Positions 30,678 through 38,395 of a DNA stretch of 38,395 bases are shown here, in pieces; position 1 is the stretch's first letter; each line of letters begins with the position of its first letter. The notes under the pieces are model-generated. The model was not told the origin of the DNA. It saw nothing but the letters and a program-made list of their open reading frames with translations, and ran no database searches. The DNA is from a virus, in IMG/VR virus record IMGVR_UViG_3300050821_002537, positions 1 through 38,395 of that record; one strand, written 5' to 3'. Made by a program: the position numbers and the translations under genes.

Positions 30678-32495
30678 TTAGTGAACTCCTACGTTTGCGC
30701 CTATGCCGATGTTGTTTCCGAAGGCTGCACCGGGGAATACTACGGCTGAATACTGGTACGCTCCAATATCCCAGCACGGCAGACTACCTTGCGAAGTACA
30801 GGTTCCTGTAGCCGGACGAGCAATGGTGACCCGAGTGTTTCCTTTGGTCGTATCGTTGGCTAAGGTCGCCAGATTGCCGGTCGCAAAGCTACTAAGATCG
30901 GCCCCCTGAAGGATGATTGGAGAACCCGTCTGCGGCGATCCGTCTGAGTTCAACTGTATCGGCCACGATGAATAGACGTTCGCGGAAAATGATCCTCCAG
31001 CACTGGGGCTTACCGTGATAGAAGTTGGACTGTTGTAGGCCGTGACTGTGAATTCGTGGTAAGAACTAGTGAACAGGGAAAATGTATTCGTACCAACCAT
31101 CGCAGGCACAAACTGTGGCCCAGAGGACCAAGTGACGGCGGTGTTGTTTATGCTGGCCCTTCCCTCGTAGAGTGCACTGGAATGAGCATCACAGGAACAC
31201 GCAGTCTGGAAGGCGGAGAAAGTTCCTTCCGAGGTTCCCTTCCAGTAGAAGCAATTGTTGCTGGCACCGCACGGTCCCCCGTAGATGTTGTAATCGAGTG
31301 TTGCCGTTGAACCGCCTGAGAATGTCCCGATATTAATTCCCTGTGGACATTGCTGCTCCACATTATTCTCGAAAGTCAGGGCAGCGCCCTGCTGCTGGAT
31401 CGACCAGCCAGCAGTGGTGTTGTCGAAAAAGTTAGGACATAGCAAGGTGTTGTTGAATACTTGGGTCACTCCGCTCAGGCCGGAGAATAGTCCCACCCAT
31501 CCGTTCGGATCAGCACCGTCTGCCTGGGAGGCATCGAATACGTTGTTCCACACGTAGGTATTACTGGCATTCGACATGGACGGCGAACCCTGCTCCATGA
31601 AGATGAACCCGGACGAACAAGCGCCGGACAGTAAACCGTGAAACCAATTGTTGTAAATGTAGACGCCGTTCATGGTCGAACCTGCGACGCCGAAAGTGTG
31701 CAGACCATCGAGATGGTAGGTGCATCCCGAGGTTTCCCAATTCAGATTAGAGCCGAACTGGTTGTCATGCATGATGAAGCACGGAGCGGTGCAGGATATG
31801 GCGGAGCCGGTGGCGTATGCCGCCGCGTGATCCCAGTTCGTAATCACATTGTTAAAGATTTGGACGTTAGTGTCGCCGGAGCCGTAATTCGTATAAACGC
31901 ACCATCCGCAGTCATGGATGACGTTGCCGGAAATTGTATTATTTTGCCCACTGTAGACGATGGCGTTCATTTGCGTTGCAGCCCCGCCGAGCGGGGAACC
32001 AAAGTTCTGAATGGCCACGTAGATGTTGGCAATCGTTAGGTTCTCAACAATGCAACTGGTGCATGGAGCCTCGAACACACCGATGGAAATATGTTGATTC
32101 GCCAACCCGTCGCCGTTAGCCGTGTTCTGAATCGTCCCCGTATTTTGCCCGTTGACAGTGATCCAACTTTGTCCGTGGATGTCCAGGCATCCGTTTGACC
32201 CGTTGCAGTAAGGGGCTTGAAGGATAGCTCCAGTGTCGAACAGTATCGTAATCGGACTGCCCGATGTGCCGCTGGCGTTCACGGTGACAATCGTTGCTCC
32301 CGCCGAGCCGGTGAACGTGCCGCATAGGTAATAGGTATTGCCTGCCGTCCAAGTGACTGAACCCGGAGTGACGGCTGTCTGGCCGTTGCAGGCCGTGCCT
32401 CCGGTAAAGGTGCCAGCCGTGGCTGCGATGTAGACGGTCGCAGCGTGCCCGAGTGAGCATAGCAGCAGAACCGCGATGAGGTAGCGTCTTACCAT
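30678..32495 (-). CDS. Secreted right-handed beta-helix protein
   Basis: 605 residues: signal peptide (MVRRYLIAVLLLCSLGHAA), then repeating strands and Asn/Ser/Gly turns with many Cys (IVENLTIANIYVAIQNFGSP, NTISGNVIHDCGWCVYTN, PCFIMHDNQFGSNLNW). This is the parallel beta-helix fold of right-handed beta-helix / tailspike enzymes that cleave or bind glycans. Overlaps the previous gene by 7 nt. GC-rich compared with flanking genes. Cys richness fits an exported, disulphide-bonded product. Confidence 0.75.
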   Translation of the reverse strand: MVRRYLIAVLLLCSLGHAATVYIAATAGTFTGGTACNGQTAVTPGSVTWTAGNTYYLCGTFTGSAGATIVTVNASGTSGSPITILFDTGAILQAPYCNGSNGCLDIHGQSWITVNGQNTGTIQNTANGDGLANQHISIGVFEAPCTSCIVENLTIANIYVAIQNFGSPLGGAATQMNAIVYSGQNNTISGNVIHDCGWCVYTNYGSGDTNVQIFNNVITNWDHAAAYATGSAISCTAPCFIMHDNQFGSNLNWETSGCTYHLDGLHTFGVAGSTMNGVYIYNNWFHGLLSGACSSGFIFMEQGSPSMSNASNTYVWNNVFDASQADGADPNGWVGLFSGLSGVTQVFNNTLLCPNFFDNTTAGWSIQQQGAALTFENNVEQQCPQGINIGTFSGGSTATLDYNIYGGPCGASNNCFYWKGTSEGTFSAFQTACSCDAHSSALYEGRASINNTAVTWSSGPQFVPAMVGTNTFSLFTSSYHEFTVTAYNSPTSITVSPSAGGSFSANVYSSWPIQLNSDGSPQTGSPIILQGADLSSFATGNLATLANDTTKGNTRVTIARPATGTCTSQGSLPCWDIGAYQYSAVVFPGAAFGNNIGIGANVGVH

Positions 32496-35400
32496 CCGAA
32501 CACCGGAGTCAAAAGTTTTTCCTGCGCGAAGGCTCCCGCAGAACCGTAGCCGGAATTGTTCCGCAACTGTCCCGCGATGTCGTAAGGCAAAACGTTCGTC
32601 CCCGTGGGGAACATATTGATAGCTGGCGAATTGGAGAGCAGATCATAGTCTCCCCCGCCGCTGTTTCCGCTTGTCCCGTCGTAGGCTTTGCGATTCTTAT
32701 AACTGGGAAGATTGATGGTCGTGTTCACGTTGCACGCTGGCGGCTGACCTCCGGTGAGCGTGGTGTCGGAAGTGTAGACGCCTGTGAACTCGGGGCAAAA
32801 GGTTCCCGTTGCTGGCCACCCAGTCGAACCTCCGCTGGCCTCGACAAAGAAATTCGACCGCATACCTGAGTTGTAAAGGCAGGCCCAAGCTCCGACACGT
32901 GCTCCGCTGGCTGTAGGGCCAGCGTATGTATCCTGCTTCGTCGCACGTTGGTCTATGATATTTCCGATGTAGCCGTGAGTCTGCCGGAAGGCGATTTGGT
33001 TCGTGACGTTCTGTCCGGAGTTATAGCACCAGTTCATACGAGAGCCGACCATGTCGTTGTCCCACATCATCACGTTGTTAACCGGGGTCACGTTGTCGGT
33101 GTCGTCTGCGGAATTGATGACTATCGGGTTCGTGATTGAAGTGAAGTCGTTCTCGAAAACATTTTGAACGACTGCAATCCCGATGGGGTTAGAGTTTGAT
33201 TCACCCACGCTCACAGCATTGTTTGATGACTGATTCGCAAAATAAAGGGTGTTGAAGGCAAAAATCGGCATGATCGAAGCAGGGTTGCCCTGCGAGGCGA
33301 AAGCGTCTGCGAATGCGACGTTGGTATTTGACTTTACCGTGTTGCCTACAGTCGTATATATGTTGGATAGCCCGGCACCAGTTACCGTGGTGACATCGTT
33401 GCCTCGAATGAGATAAAACCCCATGTTCGTCGTCGAGAATGCGCGGAGGCCGTTGCCAGCGAGTGTGCTGGGGATTACCGATTCCGTCAGATAAACATCG
33501 GTGACGTTAAAGATTGGAGCCGTCCCACCCGACGAGAGCGAGACGTTATCGAACCATAAGTATGTGCTCGAACTGAAGATGCTGGTCGGCGCGGTTGCCA
33601 CGTTGATCGTGATATTCCGCATCCGAAACGGCGTGCCGCAGTTGGTCGAACCCGAGGTACAGCGTGACCCAAATCCCTGCGTATCCGAACCGTTGTACTG
33701 GTCAATAACGACCGATGATTGCGCCCCGCCGTTAATCGGCGTGAAAGTCAGCCAGCACTTCCCGGTTGTATTCGAGTATGAAGTCGTTGATCCGGTGAAG
33801 TTGTAATACCCTGCTGCACCATAAACCCATCCACAGCCATCGGCGTGCGTCGGAGTTGCGCTGGCCGCATTGTAGGCTTCCACCTTGATCGCCGCGCCAT
33901 TCAACGTGCGGCAAGCTGGCGGCGGGGAACTCTGACTGAAGGATGAAGTCGCCACAGCGCAAGCGGCAGTGTCCACGCCTGCAAACGTCTGCGTCGTTGT
34001 CTGGGTGAATACCGCCCCGCTGGTCCCGCCCGTCAAGGTCAATCCAGTCGTAGTTGACCACGCTCCGCTAACGACCTGCCCTAGGTGAATTGGCCCTGCA
34101 CCATTCGCTCCGGTCACGTCAATCAGGTAAGCGATTGCCCCGGAAGTCTGCTGCGTGACTTTCTCCCCGGCTTGAAATGTTCCTGACGTGTGGGAACCGC
34201 TCATCGTGAAGGAACTGTCCACGTAGGCTGAAGCCGTGTAAGCGTTGGTTGAGTCATAGAGATAGTATTGCGGCGAAGCCAAAGGCGAAGGTTGCGGATA
34301 CACCAGGACCGGCGCGGCAGTCGGAGTAAACACGGCCCCGCTGGTCTGTCCAGTCCACGTATGCGAGGAGTCGGCAGCGGAGGACTGGCTTATGATCGAG
34401 CCGATAATCATGCTGGGCGCGTTGGTCCCCAAGGGCAGGTTATCGAGATAGGCGACTACGTTCGTGGTTCCCTGCTTCACCTGTTCATTTGCCACAAACG
34501 TTCCACTAGTCACCGATCCAGTTACCGTCTGGTCACAGCTATCCATGACTGCCGTCTCGTCCCCAATCCACGGATAGGCCCGGTAGCACAGGGTCAACTG
34601 ATCGTGGTTCGTGAACGTCGAAGTCGAAACATTTCCCACGTACTCAATGATCGGTGCCTGGTCCGTCGTGACCGTCTGGCCTCCGACAGTCACATCAATC
34701 GTCGGAAATCCCTGCGTTGAAGTCGCTACATTGCTATGCGCGTCCTGTCCACTGAAGATTACGCAAGCAATCGGCAGCGAATATTGCGGAAGCTGAGAGA
34801 ATCCCGTCCCGCGCACGTTCACCGAACTGCCGGTAACTAACTGCCATCCAGGGTAAGTCCAGTTGAATATCGTTCTGGCGTTGGCATAAGTCAGCGTGGA
34901 ATTGTTCGTTACCGAGGTTCCCGCCGCGACCGTACCAACCGTGTTGCTTGAGCCGTCTGTATAGAAACTGTTAGCCACTTGGACGGTGACAGTCTCACCG
35001 GCAAAGATTGCCACCATGCCATTGCTGCCGAGCGCCAGCCGGAAGGTCGTCGTCCCGCCATTGCTTACCGCGTCATAGGTGCTGGCGTTCGGATAAGGAT
35101 CGCGTAGCGTATGCGTTGCCCAGAGCGTGCGTGTATAGGTTGTCGTCGAGCCGCACGTGCCTCCATTCGCCGTTCCTTGGAATCCGGTGGAGGTCACAGT
35201 CAGAATCACCGATGGACTGGTGGGCTTGTTGTTGCTCGCCTGACTGAATCCAAAGTTGCCAAACGTCCCGCCTGTGTTGCCGATGGTCGGAACGTCGATC
35301 TCCAAGACCCAGCCGTTGCAGGCTTGCGTCACATAACAGGCTGAGGAAATTACCGTGTAAGACTGAGACGTTGCCGCCGTGCAAGTCGGCGTTGAAGCCA

Positions 35401-35656
35401 CGGTCACAGTCGTAGAATTGGTGAATGCTGAAATCGTGCAAACCTGGCCGTTGAATAGCACGCCCTCTTGAACCATGCCGGACGCGAAGCAATTGCCCGA
35501 TGAAGATGTAAGCGTAGTGCCGCTCAGGGTTGCTGTTCCCGTACATGGGGCCGTCACAGTGCTCACGCCCATGATGCGAAAAGCTGTCGGAGTGTAGACT
35601 GTCGCGTGCGCCATGCTCGCGGCTCCGAGAAGTAGGAACCAGATCAGGCGTTTCAT
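32489..35656 (-). CDS. Large secreted beta-helix-like surface protein
   Basis: 1055 residues from ATG 35656 (ATGA overlap); it opens with a signal peptide MKRLIWFLLLGAASMAHAT, so the longer frame from 35782 is not the start. The body is Thr/Ser/Gly/Asn-rich with Cys and repeated beta turns; the C-terminal third looks like a beta-helix (FNVTDVYLTESVIPSTLAGN, GFYLIRGNDVTTVTGAGLSN). Likely a host-surface or glycan-recognition protein. Its GC content (about 60% in sampled rows) is high for this window. Confidence 0.7.
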   Translation of the reverse strand: MKRLIWFLLLGAASMAHATVYTPTAFRIMGVSTVTAPCTGTATLSGTTLTSSSGNCFASGMVQEGVLFNGQVCTISAFTNSTTVTVASTPTCTAATSQSYTVISSACYVTQACNGWVLEIDVPTIGNTGGTFGNFGFSQASNNKPTSPSVILTVTSTGFQGTANGGTCGSTTTYTRTLWATHTLRDPYPNASTYDAVSNGGTTTFRLALGSNGMVAIFAGETVTVQVANSFYTDGSSNTVGTVAAGTSVTNNSTLTYANARTIFNWTYPGWQLVTGSSVNVRGTGFSQLPQYSLPIACVIFSGQDAHSNVATSTQGFPTIDVTVGGQTVTTDQAPIIEYVGNVSTSTFTNHDQLTLCYRAYPWIGDETAVMDSCDQTVTGSVTSGTFVANEQVKQGTTNVVAYLDNLPLGTNAPSMIIGSIISQSSAADSSHTWTGQTSGAVFTPTAAPVLVYPQPSPLASPQYYLYDSTNAYTASAYVDSSFTMSGSHTSGTFQAGEKVTQQTSGAIAYLIDVTGANGAGPIHLGQVVSGAWSTTTGLTLTGGTSGAVFTQTTTQTFAGVDTAACAVATSSFSQSSPPPACRTLNGAAIKVEAYNAASATPTHADGCGWVYGAAGYYNFTGSTTSYSNTTGKCWLTFTPINGGAQSSVVIDQYNGSDTQGFGSRCTSGSTNCGTPFRMRNITINVATAPTSIFSSSTYLWFDNVSLSSGGTAPIFNVTDVYLTESVIPSTLAGNGLRAFSTTNMGFYLIRGNDVTTVTGAGLSNIYTTVGNTVKSNTNVAFADAFASQGNPASIMPIFAFNTLYFANQSSNNAVSVGESNSNPIGIAVVQNVFENDFTSITNPIVINSADDTDNVTPVNNVMMWDNDMVGSRMNWCYNSGQNVTNQIAFRQTHGYIGNIIDQRATKQDTYAGPTASGARVGAWACLYNSGMRSNFFVEASGGSTGWPATGTFCPEFTGVYTSDTTLTGGQPPACNVNTTINLPSYKNRKAYDGTSGNSGGGDYDLLSNSPAINMFPTGTNVLPYDIAGQLRNNSGYGSAGAFAQEKLLTPVFGW

Positions 35657-38395
35657 TGGAAGTTCTGCCCCGCCGTGCAGTAAGTGTTCGTGCCATCCAG
35701 TTTGCAGGAGTACCAATCCACGGCATTCGCCGCTGCGGTCATCACCGGAGCGATTCCACCGGGCCACTTCACCGAGGTCCAAGTCACCGTATCGCTGCCT
35801 CCCGCCGCCTGCGTGATCTTCAGATAGATCGTCGTGATAAGACTAGTCGGCTGCGCAAAGGCAATGGTCAGGTTACCAGTCAGCGTAATCGACTGATACA
35901 TCCCATTCGCAGGCGTAACCGTAATCGAGCCGGTTGTGGCGTTGCCAGTATTGTAGGTTGCATCGTAGACTTCTCCGCTCTTGTCCACGGCTAACTGGGT
36001 CGTGTTTCCGACTGCCAGATTCAAGAGGTTAGAAAATGCCGCCGATGATGTATTAGTTACGTTCTCGTAGATTCCTTGACCCACAAGGCTGGAGTTGTTC
36101 CATGTACTTTCAAGCTGCAAAAGCGGCGGTCCGGTGGTTCCGGTTACTCCCGCTTGCTGAATTTCTATTGGCGTTGCCGTGGAACCAGAAGCCGTTCCGA
36201 TTTGCACTACGGACTGATTAGCCAATTTATTCGTCAGGGTACCGCCAGTAGCAGCAGACGTTTCTCCGAAGCTCATCGCGTCTTGTGCATCGGTAGTTTG
36301 TGCCCAGTTCCAAAGAATCGGATTGTTCCCATTGGCAATAGTAGTAGTAGTAGTAGCTGCCGCAACTTGATCTAGTCTAACTGTAGAAGAACCCCCAAAT
36401 TGAACATAGGTTAAGGAACTACCAGATGAACCAATACTGGTAACCTGTGATGTCAACAGCCATCCGGTATCGGAGTTTGCCGTTCCTGACTGTACCGGTA
36501 TTATCCCCGTATTATTAACATCCGAAGGTGTATCGTAGTCGAGCGCCCTTGTGAATACAGCCGAAACCCCGGTCGTACCAACTACTGTAGCGGTGTAGAC
36601 TCCGTTCTGAGATGCGGTTGATTGGTTTTTAAATAAAACCCGTTGACCGATTGTGTTAATAGTTATTCCGTCGAGCGTAAACGTTCCAGTAGCAGTGATT
36701 GTAAAGGTGTCTCCAACGCCGCCGCCTACCTGAACATAAGTTCCGGTTAGGTTGGCCGTGGATGCCGCGAGGACGGCTACTGCGGGATTGACACCAGCCA
36801 AAGCGTTAGCAACAGCTAGGTCTGTATAGGCAGTAGTGGCTACCTTTGTAGAATTATTGTTTTGTGATTGGGTAACAGCAACAACGTTTGTTCCCAGTGC
36901 CCCAGTGGTAATTGTTCCAGAAGAACTAACGGCGAACTCAAGCGTTCCCCCAGATAACGTACCGTTAGTATTCGTGGCTCCAAGGTAAGCATCAAGCAAG
37001 TCCCCGGTATTTGTCCCTGATCCATCTTCGGCAATTACTAATGGAACTTGGCTAGTACCAGTTCCGGTTGTAGCCACCAGTAAAGCTCCAGATGTGTTGT
37101 TTGAGTTAGAAGCATTTGTAAAGTAAAACGGGTAATGTAGAGTTCCTGTTTCTACACCACCGAAACCATAGTTATTGCCTGCAGTAGTCTCCGTCCTCTG
37201 TACCTGCGAGGCAGAGCCGGTAACTTGATCCAGCGATGGAGCAGAGCCAGAAGCGGTTAACGTGCTAGCTGAGTTCATGTCAATCAATGGCAGAGTTGTA
37301 CTTATGGTTGCCGTAGAACCGTCGCCTAGGGTAAACGTCCCAGAAACGGCTACAACTACTCCAACCGTGGCACCTTGAGAATTTGTGCAAGAAGAAGTTC
37401 CGCCGCTGTCGGTTACTTGCCCTGCCGTGCTACCAGCGCAAACCGTATCGCCTACCGTCACGGCAGCAGAAGCATTAATTGGTGATTGGCTTGGCGGAGA
37501 AAGAATTATATCCGTGTTCGAGTTGGCTGTTTCTATAATCCCTAGCCAGTTTTGCGGAGAAGCGCCGCAATTCTTTACGGTCATAGCAGTAGTTGAAGAA
37601 ATGCAGGCTAAATCCCACTGAGTAGAGGTTGCGGCTTTAATGTATTGTTTGCCGAAGCCAAGTATTCCCTGTAGTCCCTGCGTTGCTCCCGTACTTGCTC
37701 CGGGTTCGATTAGGACAGAACCAGCGGTAGATGAAGCATTGGTCGCAGCGTTTGAGCCTCCAGTGATTAATACTGGACCACCAGCGGAAGATGCACCGCC
37801 AGCGCCAGTCTCATTAGCTCCACGGAGAGTCAATCCACCAAGAGCAGAGTTAGCGGAGGCGTCTTTTCCGCCAGTGATTGTTAATAGTTGTGTAGTAGTC
37901 GCATCGCTTAGCAAGTTGCTGGATTCTAGCAAGTCGGAAACAACCGTATTGCCATTGGAGTCGAACTTTATCAGGGCATTGGTTGTAGGGCTACCGGTAG
38001 ATAGTTGCAACAAAGCACCATTGCCTTGTTCTCCAGTTACCCCCGAAATGGACAACGTATTGGTACTTAAAATTATTGGAGACGTGAATGTAGCGGTTAA
38101 GTCGCTAATCGCTGGCTGTGTCTGCGTAAGAACACCATTGGTCCCAAGAGAGTTCAACCACTTGTGGGAAGAGTTAGCGAGAGCTACAACCGTAGTACCA
38201 ATAGTTCCAGCGTTGCCAATTTCGTGAACTCTTAAATCTGCTGAGTCGAACCAAATCAACGTACCAGAAGCAGGGGCACTAGGTGCCGCCGAAGAAGGTA
38301 AGGAAATTTCCCCCGTTCCTGGAACGCTGGCAGACCCGGAAGCGAATCCAGCGGCAAATATATTGCCGGTAGCGTTGCATGATCCGCCAGAGCTA
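35653..38395 (-). CDS. Tail-fibre-like protein, 5' end beyond window
   Basis: At least 913 residues; the frame is open to the right edge, so the N-terminus is missing. Visible parts: repeated Thr/Ser/Ala-rich strands (ALLQLSTGSPTTNALIKFDS), a common fibre domain (GQRVLFKNQSTASQNGVYTA) near the middle, and a C-terminal beta-rich end (SITVTPANGMYQSITLTGNL … WYSCKLDGTNTYC) like those of phage fibres and adhesins. It probably forms a trimer that touches the host. GC content falls from mid-50s to about 40% across 36.0-36.4 kb, which suggests a recombination joint inside the gene. Confidence 0.75.
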   Translation of the reverse strand, partial: SSGGSCNATGNIFAAGFASGSASVPGTGEISLPSSAAPSAPASGTLIWFDSADLRVHEIGNAGTIGTTVVALANSSHKWLNSLGTNGVLTQTQPAISDLTATFTSPIILSTNTLSISGVTGEQGNGALLQLSTGSPTTNALIKFDSNGNTVVSDLLESSNLLSDATTTQLLTITGGKDASANSALGGLTLRGANETGAGGASSAGGPVLITGGSNAATNASSTAGSVLIEPGASTGATQGLQGILGFGKQYIKAATSTQWDLACISSTTAMTVKNCGASPQNWLGIIETANSNTDIILSPPSQSPINASAAVTVGDTVCAGSTAGQVTDSGGTSSCTNSQGATVGVVVAVSGTFTLGDGSTATISTTLPLIDMNSASTLTASGSAPSLDQVTGSASQVQRTETTAGNNYGFGGVETGTLHYPFYFTNASNSNNTSGALLVATTGTGTSQVPLVIAEDGSGTNTGDLLDAYLGATNTNGTLSGGTLEFAVSSSGTITTGALGTNVVAVTQSQNNNSTKVATTAYTDLAVANALAGVNPAVAVLAASTANLTGTYVQVGGGVGDTFTITATGTFTLDGITINTIGQRVLFKNQSTASQNGVYTATVVGTTGVSAVFTRALDYDTPSDVNNTGIIPVQSGTANSDTGWLLTSQVTSIGSSGSSLTYVQFGGSSTVRLDQVAAATTTTTIANGNNPILWNWAQTTDAQDAMSFGETSAATGGTLTNKLANQSVVQIGTASGSTATPIEIQQAGVTGTTGPPLLQLESTWNNSSLVGQGIYENVTNTSSAAFSNLLNLAVGNTTQLAVDKSGEVYDATYNTGNATTGSITVTPANGMYQSITLTGNLTIAFAQPTSLITTIYLKITQAAGGSDTVTWTSVKWPGGIAPVMTAAANAVDWYSCKLDGTNTYCTAGQNFQ

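Noticed and set aside
1-38395. CRISPR arrays, tRNA or rRNA genes, insertion-sequence transposases
   Set aside because: I saw no regularly spaced repeats, no tRNA T-loop signatures and no transposase motifs.

Overview
The window is a 38.4-kb piece of a tailed-phage (or prophage) genome, incomplete at both ends. It carries a large terminase subunit, a portal protein, a scaffold-like protein and a major capsid protein of the N4-gp56 type in one module. Almost every gene lies on the minus strand, so the biological order runs from position 38395 down to 1. A short convergent plus-strand operon (22.2-23.2 kb) and one plus-strand membrane-protein gene (16.3 kb) are the exceptions. The host cannot be read directly. 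Big_3_5-type Ig repeats, beta-helix proteins with Sec signal peptides and a GC content near 50% remind me of Acidobacteriota or other soil bacteria, but this is an inference.

Layout in transcription order. (1) 38.4-30.3 kb: a tail-fibre-like protein (5' end outside the window), two secreted right-handed beta-helix proteins and a small secreted collagen-like protein. (2) 30.3-25.0 kb: small genes (zinc-ribbon, secreted, basic), an Ig-domain surface protein and two gene-free stretches rich in inverted repeats. (3) 25.0-23.2 kb: a DUF6496-like basic protein and terminase large subunit. (4) 23.2-21.4 kb: plus-strand MucR-like zinc-finger operon and a divergent GIY-YIG endonuclease with its own terminator. 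(5) 21.4-12.7 kb: portal, HNH endonuclease, HEATH-motif protein, small secreted proteins, scaffold-like protein and the interrupted major capsid gene, then a terminator. (6) 12.7-2.5 kb: free-standing LAGLIDADG gene, histidine phosphatase, and a glycan/SAM-enzyme cassette (two glycosyltransferase-like proteins, a glycosyltransferase-methyltransferase fusion, a sugar epimerase, two methyltransferases), with two small structural-looking proteins separated by an HNH-AP2 endonuclease. (7) 2.5-0 kb: coiled-coil protein, a third HNH gene and another secreted beta-helix protein running off the left edge.

The main discovery is the major capsid gene (12789-14856, minus). No single open frame encodes it. 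Splicing can be worked out base by base because each interruption carries an internal guide sequence complementary to the joined exons. Three interruptions are group I introns (598, 206 and 272 nt), one holding a LAGLIDADG endonuclease. A fourth, only 41 nt long, has a perfect 13-nt guide (P1 plus P10) but no ribozyme core. Removing all four gives a colinear 316-residue capsid protein. Its exon-4 segment is also echoed (18 of 24 residues) at the C-terminus of an unrelated-looking gene 10 kb away (2489-3088).

Six homing endonucleases of three families (HNH x3, LAGLIDADG x2, GIY-YIG x1) sit in about 22 kb. Neighbouring genes are tightly coupled by ATGA, TTGA, GTGA and TAATG overlaps. The 30.7-36 kb block is richer in GC than its surroundings, which suggests module exchange in the receptor-binding region.
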